A DNA stretch of 64,000 nucleotides from Anaerohalosphaeraceae bacterium. GTDB taxonomy: Bacteria; Planctomycetota; Phycisphaerae; Sedimentisphaerales; Anaerohalosphaeraceae. The notes beneath the pieces are model-generated. The model did no database searches, had not been told where the DNA came from, and saw only the letters and a program-made list of their open reading frames with translations. Below are positions 1-7,431 of this stretch, one piece after another; position 1 is the first letter of the stretch; each line of letters opens with the position of its first letter. Position numbers and translations under genes: made by a program. The stretch covers positions 372,001-436,000 of the forward strand of contig DAOSUR010000001.1 of assembly GCA_035378985.1 (NCBI GenBank), read 5' to 3'.

Positions 1-1317
1 CAGCCATTCCTCCTCCGACGGAACATCCGTCTTGCCGCGTCCGGCGCACAGATACAGCTGATGATTGCGATAGCTGAAGCGGGCCCAGGTGACCACGCCG
101 GGCTTGCGGACCACAACGGAACAGGTGCCGCCGCCGGCTTTGAAGTACATCGGCGTCTGACGCTCGGACCAGGCGCCTTCGAGCGAATCGTCGCGTCCGT
201 AAGCAAAATAAGGAGCCAGAGCACCGGAGTTGACAAACCAGTAAAGCATCGTGTCGGGCTGCCAGTACCGCAGGTCGTTAAAGCCGACCGGTTTTCCGCC
301 GGTGAGCAGTTTGAGCACCTGCATCGTCAGGGCGGCCCCGTCATCGGCCTCCGTGGCGGCAACAAAGGTCGTACCGTCCCCTTCCGGACGAAGGCGGTTG
401 TTCAGGATGCCCAGCGTTAAATCAGTCGTCGGATAATGTTCAATCCAGTCCAGCTGGTCCTGCACGCCGACAAAATCCAGCCCAAACTGTTTTTTGAGTT
501 CCAGCAAGGCACAATACACCTTCATCTGGAACAGGACCATGTCTTTGGTTAATTCGGTTTCCGGATTGGTGCCGAGGACAAAACGCATTTTATTCTGAAC
601 GAGAAAATCAAAGGCCTGCTGCGCCCGCTCATCGGGGATGCGTTCGGCCATCTTCAGCACACGCAGGCCGTCAAAACCGAGTTTGGCAATGCCGAAATAG
701 CGGAGGAAATCGGCCTCGGATATCTTGTTCCACATCTCCATCGAGCGGGGACCGACGGTTCCGTACACCATACCGGACAGCTGCTTTTTGACCTTTTGGG
801 CCTTTTTGCGGCTGGCATCGGTAACCTTGATTTCGATGGGCTTGGGATATTTGGGGGCATAGCGGCCCTTGGTCAAGAAAGTTTCGAGGGCCTCTCGATA
901 GGTATCATATTCCTCAAACTTTTCCACAAAAAGCCGGCTGGTTTTGATGCCGACATGCTCCGTACCGCCGGCAGCCGCTAAAAGCCCCACAGCCCCGGGA
1001 AAATCCGGAATTGCACTGCCCAAGAGGAGCTTGGGTGTGTCTTTGGGCAGCTGCCACATCGGACTGACGGAGAAATCCGGATAGGCCCAGCCGGCCATAA
1101 AATTGATAAAGCGGCTGCCCTTGGCCTTTCGTATCACCCGCAGACCTTCGGCCACGCTCGAAACCGGCTTGTCAGGGTTCAGGACGTTGGGCTGCCAGCC
1201 CAGACTGCGAATGACCTTTTTCAAATGCTCCAGCTGAGGTTTGGCAACCGCCATGACGACTTCGTTGGGTTTTTCCCGTGCATCCAGAGGAATGTAGATG
1301 TCTACTACCTTTTTCAT
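1..1317 (-). CDS. L-fucose/L-arabinose isomerase-family protein (3' end beyond window)
   Basis: At least 439 codons are open from the ATG at 1317 to base 1; the C-terminus lies outside the window. The start is set by an AGGAAG ribosome site just upstream. The protein has the two-part layout of the FucI/AraA ketol-isomerase family: an N-terminal alpha/beta region, then a central catalytic region with a GVQDQL segment and an EADDGAALT segment. These fit the metal-binding acidic positions of FucI (family knowledge; alignment by eye). FucI-type enzymes interconvert L-fucose/L-fuculose and often D-arabinose/D-ribulose. It is the last visible gene of a leftward operon, 36 bp after the sugar-binding lipoprotein, which suggests it handles the imported sugar in the cytoplasm. 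The exact substrate cannot be read from the sequence. Confidence 0.75.
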   Translation of the reverse strand, partial: MKKVVDIYIPLDAREKPNEVVMAVAKPQLEHLKKVIRSLGWQPNVLNPDKPVSSVAEGLRVIRKAKGSRFINFMAGWAYPDFSVSPMWQLPKDTPKLLLGSAIPDFPGAVGLLAAAGGTEHVGIKTSRLFVEKFEEYDTYREALETFLTKGRYAPKYPKPIEIKVTDASRKKAQKVKKQLSGMVYGTVGPRSMEMWNKISEADFLRYFGIAKLGFDGLRVLKMAERIPDERAQQAFDFLVQNKMRFVLGTNPETELTKDMVLFQMKVYCALLELKKQFGLDFVGVQDQLDWIEHYPTTDLTLGILNNRLRPEGDGTTFVAATEADDGAALTMQVLKLLTGGKPVGFNDLRYWQPDTMLYWFVNSGALAPYFAYGRDDSLEGAWSERQTPMYFKAGGGTCSVVVRKPGVVTWARFSYRNHQLYLCAGRGKTDVPSEEEWL

Positions 1318-1353
1318 CGCCGCTTCCTTTCTGCTGTCTTTTCCAGGATTCCT

Positions 1354-2316
1354 TTACTTTTCTTTTCCGAGCCATTCACCGCCTTGGTCAATATTTTCCG
1401 GCGTAAAGACCCGCGAGTCCAGTATTATTTCCTTCGGAACAGACTGTCCGGAAAGAATTTTGACGGCGGTTTCGACGGCTTCACGACCGCCGGTTGGATA
1501 CTCAAAACTGGCGGCGAGGATGCCCTGTTTCACATAGGCCTGCCCCTCTTGGGGAAGCGCATCAATCCCTACAAAGAGAATGTTCTTTTCCCGTCCGGCG
1601 GCTTTGGCGGCCAGATAAGCACCGTGGGCTCCCGGATCATTATGGGCATAGACCAAATCAATCTGCGGGAAGCGGGCCAGAGCGGATTCCATTTCCTTTC
1701 GGGCATTGGGTTCAAGCCATTTCATATCCGCTTCAAAGATAATTTCTATTTGGGTCCCTTCAATGCCCTCCCGGAAACCGGCATGTCTGTCCTGGCCGGG
1801 CGTAGAGGTCATCAGTCCTTTGAGTTCGACGATTTTGCCTTTTCCGCCGAGCTTGGAGGCAATCCATTTGCCGGCCGCACGACCGATTTTCCGATTGTCC
1901 GCCCCAATAAAGCAGGTGTACTGGTCGCCGAGAACCCGCCTGTCCAGAACAATGACGGGGATCCCCTTGGCATAGGCCTGTGCCACAACGGGAGTCAGCG
2001 GAGCGGCTTCTTTAGGAGAAATTATAATTAAATCCACGCCGGCACTGATGAACTCTTCGACCTGGGCCTGCTGCTTGAGGGTGTCATTTTGGGCATCCTT
2101 GAAAATAACCCGGAGATTGCCTTTTTCCTGAGCGGCCTGGCGAATATCGGCATTCATCTGAACACGCCAGGGTTCCCCAAGATTGCACTGACTCATCCCG
2201 ATCGTCCACTGCGCTTTCTCCGAAGAGGGCTGCGCAGGGGATTCCTTCTTTGTGCAGCCCCAGACGGCAAGCAGTCCCAATCCAACTCCAATGATTCGAA
2301 CGGCTACTTTGTTCAT
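1354..2316 (-). CDS. Sugar ABC transporter substrate-binding lipoprotein (RbsB-like)
   Basis: 320 residues. It begins with a lipoprotein signal (MNKVAVRIIGVGLGLLAVWG followed by Cys), and the reading frame upstream of this Met is not used because AAAGGACAG precedes the ATG at 2316. The mature part is a periplasmic-binding-protein type 1 fold (Peripla_BP_4): an INADIRQAA-like first helix, the segment VDLIIISPKEAAPLTPVV, then VIVLDRRV, and a second lobe ending in FTPENIDQGG. This family binds ribose, galactose, xylose or arabinose and delivers them to an RbsA/RbsC type importer. It is encoded 46 bp after the permease and in front of the isomerase, so the three import components form one unit. 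Ligand not determined. Confidence 0.9.
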   Translation of the reverse strand: MNKVAVRIIGVGLGLLAVWGCTKKESPAQPSSEKAQWTIGMSQCNLGEPWRVQMNADIRQAAQEKGNLRVIFKDAQNDTLKQQAQVEEFISAGVDLIIISPKEAAPLTPVVAQAYAKGIPVIVLDRRVLGDQYTCFIGADNRKIGRAAGKWIASKLGGKGKIVELKGLMTSTPGQDRHAGFREGIEGTQIEIIFEADMKWLEPNARKEMESALARFPQIDLVYAHNDPGAHGAYLAAKAAGREKNILFVGIDALPQEGQAYVKQGILAASFEYPTGGREAVETAVKILSGQSVPKEIILDSRVFTPENIDQGGEWLGKEK

Positions 2317-2362
2317 CTTTTCTGTCCTTTCTGTTTGGATGATGTCCGGGTATGTATCCAAA

Positions 2363-3367
2363 TTAAAAGCGTTTACTTTTCTGCAAGAGAACGGCTGCCA
2401 CAATGATTACACCGGTAAGCATCAGCCGTTTATCTTCTCCGACGGCGTTGATGCTGAGAATTTTCTCCAGATAGCCGATGGTTAGAATGCCGATCAGGGT
2501 CAGCCAGATACTGCCACGCCCGCCCTGCAGGGTTGTCCCGCCGATTACTACCATGGCTATGGCGGACAGCTCATACCCGCCTCCGGCTTCGGGGTCTCCC
2601 TGAAGCTCCTGAGCGGCCTGACAGATTCCGGCAACCGCGGAAAACAGACCTGACAGACCGTAAGCCAGGATTTTCACAGCATTGACCGGTACGCCGGACA
2701 ATCGAGCGGCCTGCTCATTTCCGCCGACAGCATAAAGATAACGTCCGTAGCGAAGTTTTCTGAGCAGAATCCAGGTCATTATAATGCAGCCGAGCATAAT
2801 CAGGGTCACGACGGTCAGGTTTCCGCCGAAGATTTTTGCGCTGAGCATCTGGAAAATCTCCGGCACCGGCACATACTGATAGGTTCCGTCGGGCTGCTGG
2901 ACGGCGGTGGAAATCTTCTGTCCGCCGGAAACCCACTTGGCCATTCCGCGGGCGAAGACCATCATCGCCAGAGTTGCAATAAAGGGCTGAATCCGCAGCG
3001 GGCCGATAAGCCAGCCGGACAGGACTCCGCAGCCGATGCCGGCCAAAAGGCACAAAGAAACTGCTGACATCCAGGACCATTGCCAATGGATGGTCATCAG
3101 CGCAAAAAGCACGGCAACGAGAGCCAGGACGCTGCCGACCGACAAATCAATCCCGGCGGTAATAATGACCACCGTCATCCCGCAGGCCAGAATGCCGTAT
3201 ACGGAAACCGCCCGGAGCATATCCCTGTGCGTGTGCCACTTGTAAAAAGCACCGTCTGCATGCAAAAGAAGACCCAGCCCAAAAACCACCAGCAAAGCCG
3301 CCAGTGCCCGAACTGTCGGGGAGGCCAGCCAAGAACCCAGAGAGACTGAAGAACGTGTCTGCATCAT
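2363..3367 (-). CDS. Sugar ABC transporter permease (RbsC family)
   Basis: 334 residues with about eight to ten hydrophobic segments typical of BPD_transp_2 permeases. The signature AGIDLSVGSVLAL is near residue 75, and the cytoplasmic-loop segment VGGNEQAARLSGV lies in the second half. The start at 3367 is chosen because AAAGGA lies seven bases upstream and the ATG overlaps the stop of the ATPase gene (ATGA), a translational-coupling arrangement. The long in-frame extension upstream is the ATPase gene read in another frame. It forms the membrane channel together with the neighbouring ATPase and binding protein. Only one permease gene is present, as usual for the ribose/CUT2 class, where it works as a homodimer. 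Confidence 0.92.
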   Translation of the reverse strand: MMQTRSSVSLGSWLASPTVRALAALLVVFGLGLLLHADGAFYKWHTHRDMLRAVSVYGILACGMTVVIITAGIDLSVGSVLALVAVLFALMTIHWQWSWMSAVSLCLLAGIGCGVLSGWLIGPLRIQPFIATLAMMVFARGMAKWVSGGQKISTAVQQPDGTYQYVPVPEIFQMLSAKIFGGNLTVVTLIMLGCIIMTWILLRKLRYGRYLYAVGGNEQAARLSGVPVNAVKILAYGLSGLFSAVAGICQAAQELQGDPEAGGGYELSAIAMVVIGGTTLQGGRGSIWLTLIGILTIGYLEKILSINAVGEDKRLMLTGVIIVAAVLLQKSKRF

Positions 3368-4893
3368 GAAATAGTCCTTTCGAGCAAGGTCTGCCCGAGC
3401 GCCGCCTGGAGGATTTTTTCCTGCGTGGCCTGCTGACGAGTCAGATGCGCCGTAATACAGCCGCGGTGCATCACGAGGATGCGGTCGCTCATCGCCAGCA
3501 GTTCGGGCATTTCCGATGTAATTAAAACAATGGCAATACCGGCCTTTGTCCACTCATTCATCCATTGATAAATCTCATGCTTGGCGCCGACATCCACGCC
3601 GCGGGTCGGTTCATCAAGCAGGAGAACCTTCGGGTCAGTCTGAATCCACTTGGCCAGAACAACCTTCTGCTGATTTCCGCCGGAGAGGGCTTCCACGGGC
3701 AAAGTCAGACGGTCGGCCTTCAACCGAAGCCGCTGAAGGGTTCGGCTGACCGTTTCAGCCTCGAGATGAGGCCGCATCCAGCCGCCCGGGGAAAACCGCC
3801 GCAGAGAGGCCAGGGAGGCATTTTCGATAATATCTCTTCCGAGAATCAGTCCGGTCGTTTTCCGGTCGTTGGTCAAAAGAGCCAAACCGGAGCGGATGGA
3901 TTGCGCCGGATTAATCACAGGCATAACCTGGCCGTCAATTCGAACGGTTCCCCGCACGCGTCGGCCGTAAGAACCAAAAAGACCGTGAAGCAGATGAGAA
4001 TTGCCGGAGCCCTGAAGGCCCGCCAACCCGACGATTTCTCCGGCATGAACCGTAAAGGAGACGCAGTTGACCCAGGGAATCGGGCCGCCCGCCGGTTCAG
4101 GGACCGTAAAATCGGACACCTCCAGCCGAACCGGTCCCGGCTGAGACTGATGTCGGGGAAAATGCTGCTGAATCTCCCGCCCGACCATCCATTGGACAAG
4201 CCGGTCGGAGGAAAGTTTCGCGGCCTCCTCCGTGCCGATGTAACGTCCATCGCGAAGCACGGTGATGCGGTCAGCGATTTGATAGATTTCCTCCATTTTG
4301 TGGGTGATATAAATAATGCCGCAGCCCTTCCGCTTGAGACGGGCAATTATGTCAAACAATTTGCGGACCTCCGGTTCCGTCAACGCACTGGTGGGTTCAT
4401 CCATCACAAGGATATCGGCGTTATAGGACAGGGCTTTGGCGATTTCGACCATCTGCTGCTGGCCGATGGGCAGGCGGTCCACCGGTTCATCAACCCGGAT
4501 GGAAAGGCCCAACTCCTCCAGCAGCGACCGGGCGGAAGAACGCATGCGGGCATGACAGACCCAACCCTTTCGATGCACTTCCCGCCCCAGAAAGATATTT
4601 TCATAAACACTCATCGACCCGACAAGAGACAATTCCTGATGAATCACCGCAATCCCGGCGGCGGCGGCATCAAGCACAGAACGGAAACGGACAGGTCTGC
4701 CCTTGACCTCGATGGTACCGGTGTAATCCGGATAGACACCGCCTACTATTTTCATCAATGTGCTCTTGCCGGCGCCGTTTTCACCGGCGAGAATATGGAC
4801 TTCGCCCGGCTGCAGGCCAAAGCAAACATCCTTCAGCACCTCGACCGGCCCGAACGACTTGCTGATATTCTTCATTGCCAGCAGCATTTCCAT
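3364..4893 (-). CDS. Sugar ABC transporter ATP-binding protein (RbsA/MglA family)
   Basis: 509 residues, the usual length of CUT2 ATPases with two fused nucleotide-binding domains. Domain 1 has Walker A GENGAGKST near residue 38 and Walker B ILVMDEPTSAL. Domain 2 has a degenerate Walker A (GLQGSGNS) but a complete signature LSGGNQQKV and Walker B LLLDEPTRGVDVG; this asymmetry is normal in the family. The start at 4893 has AGGA seven bases upstream. It powers import of a monosaccharide through the adjacent permease. It follows the phosphoesterase gene by 93 bp, and its stop overlaps the permease start by four bases. Confidence 0.93.
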   Translation of the reverse strand: MEMLLAMKNISKSFGPVEVLKDVCFGLQPGEVHILAGENGAGKSTLMKIVGGVYPDYTGTIEVKGRPVRFRSVLDAAAAGIAVIHQELSLVGSMSVYENIFLGREVHRKGWVCHARMRSSARSLLEELGLSIRVDEPVDRLPIGQQQMVEIAKALSYNADILVMDEPTSALTEPEVRKLFDIIARLKRKGCGIIYITHKMEEIYQIADRITVLRDGRYIGTEEAAKLSSDRLVQWMVGREIQQHFPRHQSQPGPVRLEVSDFTVPEPAGGPIPWVNCVSFTVHAGEIVGLAGLQGSGNSHLLHGLFGSYGRRVRGTVRIDGQVMPVINPAQSIRSGLALLTNDRKTTGLILGRDIIENASLASLRRFSPGGWMRPHLEAETVSRTLQRLRLKADRLTLPVEALSGGNQQKVVLAKWIQTDPKVLLLDEPTRGVDVGAKHEIYQWMNEWTKAGIAIVLITSEMPELLAMSDRILVMHRGCITAHLTRQQATQEKILQAALGQTLLERTIS

Positions 4894-4986
4894 CCGCAGT
4901 TCCTGTCTCTGAGGAAGTCTATCCTTTGAAGACGATTTATCCTACTTTACCTTTTCATTGGAAATCAAGCCCGTCTTTTTCCCGCA

Positions 4987-5958
4987 TCAACTCCCGCCTT
5001 CCCCGTCCGGTGCCGCCGTCCAGCCATAGGACAGATATTGATGGCGGAAGGTTCCATCTTCGTAGAGGTCAAAAACACCGTATCCTTCGTCAAATTCGTT
5101 GTAATCTCCTTTCCACCAGGAGGCGCAGACGGCTCCGTCACAGATATACACGACGCCGTTGTATTCAACGCGGTCCACCAAATGAAGATGTCCGCTGATG
5201 CAGAGCTTAACATTCCGATGCTCTTTAAAGAGGTCTTTCAGCCGGCCGGCATCCAAATGCATCCACTCTTTGGGCAGCGACCAATGGCCGTCTTTGACAT
5301 TATCTCCGTCCAGAAAAACCGCCGCGGAAAGAATCGGGATATGCGAAACAATTACAATATACTGATGACGGTGGATCTGCAGCTGGTTTTGGAGCCATTG
5401 GAACTGCTCTTCGTCCAGACGGGCTTCATAGTTGTCCGTGGAAGGATGCGTACTGTCCAGAATAATAAAATGCCAGCAGCCCTCGGAAAAGGCATAATAG
5501 CGGCCGGGCAGATTGAATTCGTGAATCGGCCGTTCTTTCCCCCAATAGGGTTCCTGTCCGGTGGTTTGGCTGTCTTTCTTGTTCCACCCCCAGACATCGT
5601 GATTGCCGATACAGTATCGAACCGGAATGACACAGTGCTCCCGCATCACGGTGCGGAACGTTTCATACTGAACAGTCACCCAGTCGGGCTTGGCGGAAAA
5701 GGCATCCATCACATGGTCTCCGCCGGTGATAAGCAGAGAAGGCCGGTCCTCGAGCGACTGCATATGGCGGAGGGCCTTGGCCAGTCCTTCGGGGGCCTTT
5801 CGTTTGGGCTCCATATGGATATCCGTAAAATGGGCGAAACGAAGGACCCGTCCGGATTTCTTTTCCTGTGAAGCGGATTTCGAAAGTGCACAGCCGCCCG
5901 CTCCCAGCAAAGCCGGGACAGCGGCGGTTAGAAACTCACGGCGTCTGATTCTCATCAT
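4987..5958 (-). CDS. Tat-exported calcineurin-like metallophosphoesterase
   Basis: 323 residues. The N-terminus has a twin-arginine motif (RIRRREFLTAA) followed by a hydrophobic stretch and a Cys in GAGGC, so it is probably exported folded, perhaps as a lipoprotein. The metal-binding blocks of calcineurin-type phosphoesterases are all visible: FTDIH, GGDHV, GNHDVWG, SHIP and SGHLH. Such enzymes cleave phosphomono- or diesters with two metal ions; here the substrate is unknown. Either of two adjacent ATGs (5958, 5955) could be the start after AAGGAACAAG. It sits inside the sugar operon between a propeller glycosidase and the importer. A periplasmic role on a phosphorylated sugar or phosphodiester-substituted glycan is possible but unproven. 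Confidence 0.85.
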   Translation of the reverse strand: MMRIRRREFLTAAVPALLGAGGCALSKSASQEKKSGRVLRFAHFTDIHMEPKRKAPEGLAKALRHMQSLEDRPSLLITGGDHVMDAFSAKPDWVTVQYETFRTVMREHCVIPVRYCIGNHDVWGWNKKDSQTTGQEPYWGKERPIHEFNLPGRYYAFSEGCWHFIILDSTHPSTDNYEARLDEEQFQWLQNQLQIHRHQYIVIVSHIPILSAAVFLDGDNVKDGHWSLPKEWMHLDAGRLKDLFKEHRNVKLCISGHLHLVDRVEYNGVVYICDGAVCASWWKGDYNEFDEGYGVFDLYEDGTFRHQYLSYGWTAAPDGEGGS

Positions 5959-5970
5959 CTTGTTCCTTTC

Positions 5971-7431
5971 TTATCGATCCTGTTGAGGGGTTCGCTCATA
6001 AATCCCGCCGAACGTAATGCGTCCCAAAGAGTCCGAAGAGTGATCTGCAATTCGAATTTTAACGGATTTGCCTGCAAACAAGCGGCAGTCCGCAAGAATC
6101 GGCTCAGGAAGGTCCTGTCCCTTTGGCGTCAGACGGAGATATTCTTGACCGTTTTGAGCATCCAAAAAAACCAGATAGAGCCGCTGCGGGTCCTGTCCGC
6201 CGGACAGCCAAACGATGCATTCCGGGCTTTCGAGCGTAAACGGCGGGCTTTCAATATCGGCCGTCCGGGCATCATCCGGAGCAGAGCCGGCTTTCTCCGC
6301 CGTGCTGATATAATATCGGGTTTTCGGATAAAGACCGTGTCGGCGGCTGTCGGTGAAAACGGAATCAAGGTTGCCGTCCAGAAGCATCCAGAGCCGGCGA
6401 TGCTGGGGATTGTCAAAATCAAAAACCGGCTTCCCGAAACTTTTCCAATGGAGACGGGCTATGCGAATGCCGTCCAGATTCGGATTAAGCGCAGCGATAT
6501 AATATCGGCCCTGATGAAAAACAATCTCAGGGGCACAGATATTCAGACGAGCCCTGAAGCCGGCATCGTTGTCAATGCCGAACAGAAGGGGATTTTGCGA
6601 TTCATACACCGTGGTCTGTGCACCCGGGCCGTAATACTGCGTGCGGAAAAGAAAATAACGGCCGGGAAGAATTTCCACCACGTGGGGGCACTCACAAGAA
6701 TAGGGGCCGCTGCCGGCCGTGCCGCCGAAACTGACGATGACCGGAGCTGACCATTGAAGCAGATTGTCTGAGGTTCGGCAGTACACATACCCCCGCTCAT
6801 CCGGAAACGCTGTGTAATAACAGTGCCATTTGCCTCGGGTAAAAAGCAGCATCGGGTCGCGGCTGTTGACCTGAGGACCTTCTGTAAAGAGGACTCGGCC
6901 CTTATCGCATCGTTTGAAGTCCTTGCCGTTGCGGCTGACGGCCATCCGAATATTGTCCCAGTCCCCGTATATCATCCAGTATTTGCCTTTGTATCGGACC
7001 ACATGGGGGGCCTGCAGACCGCCGAGGGGTTCTCCGAGTTCGGGCTCGGCCATCATAGCAATTCCCATCGGAGCCCAATTTGAATCGGTCAGATGCTTTC
7101 CTTCCCAGCGGTAAAAAAGACGGGTATGGCCGCCCAGTTTTGTAAACCGAATACAGGACCACAGCTGCCAGGTTCCATCCGCCGCCTGCCAGAGAGCAAA
7201 ATCGACGGGCTGCTGCTTTTCGTCCGTGTATTCGCCCAGGTCTGGATTGCCCGCAATTTGACGCCAGGGCTCTTCAATCGCGGGAATCCAAAACTTCTCC
7301 GCCGCAGCCGGCAGAGTCCAGACAGCCCCCAGCAGCAAGACCAGTCGTTTCAAAAAAGCTGAATTTCTGCCCTGCCTGTCAGCCGCTTTGCAGTGTCCAG
7401 CGAACCAGAATGGGGTAAATCGGCACTTCAT
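5971..7431 (-). CDS. Secreted five-bladed propeller glycosidase (GH32/GH43-like)
   Basis: 486 residues with a hydrophobic export segment at about 28-44 (LKRLVLLLGAVWTLPAAAE) preceded by an unusually long, cysteine-containing N-terminal stretch. The body shows repeated YKGKYWMIYGDW-like and GRYYIAALNPN-like blade strands. It has RDP at 191-193 and ECP at 247-249, the two most conserved motifs of the GH32/GH68/GH43 fold after the first aspartate; a clear WMNDPNG-type first motif is not seen. A beta-rich tail follows. The ATG at 7431 overlaps the stop of the previous gene (ATGA). An alternative TTG start at residue 27 would give a normal signal peptide, but neither start has a strong ribosome site. 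Likely an exo-acting furanosidase; family number uncertain. Confidence 0.7.
   Translation of the reverse strand: MKCRFTPFWFAGHCKAADRQGRNSAFLKRLVLLLGAVWTLPAAAEKFWIPAIEEPWRQIAGNPDLGEYTDEKQQPVDFALWQAADGTWQLWSCIRFTKLGGHTRLFYRWEGKHLTDSNWAPMGIAMMAEPELGEPLGGLQAPHVVRYKGKYWMIYGDWDNIRMAVSRNGKDFKRCDKGRVLFTEGPQVNSRDPMLLFTRGKWHCYYTAFPDERGYVYCRTSDNLLQWSAPVIVSFGGTAGSGPYSCECPHVVEILPGRYFLFRTQYYGPGAQTTVYESQNPLLFGIDNDAGFRARLNICAPEIVFHQGRYYIAALNPNLDGIRIARLHWKSFGKPVFDFDNPQHRRLWMLLDGNLDSVFTDSRRHGLYPKTRYYISTAEKAGSAPDDARTADIESPPFTLESPECIVWLSGGQDPQRLYLVFLDAQNGQEYLRLTPKGQDLPEPILADCRLFAGKSVKIRIADHSSDSLGRITFGGIYERTPQQDR

Noticed and set aside
2241..3060. Half-sites resembling the LacI-type operator (TTTGTGC, GCACAAA) inside coding sequence
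   Set aside because: Only single arms are present without the second arm, and they lie in conserved coding regions.
3565..4929. 454-codon open frame antisense to the ABC ATPase
   Set aside because: The ATPase on the other strand has complete Walker and signature motifs; the plus-strand frame has none.
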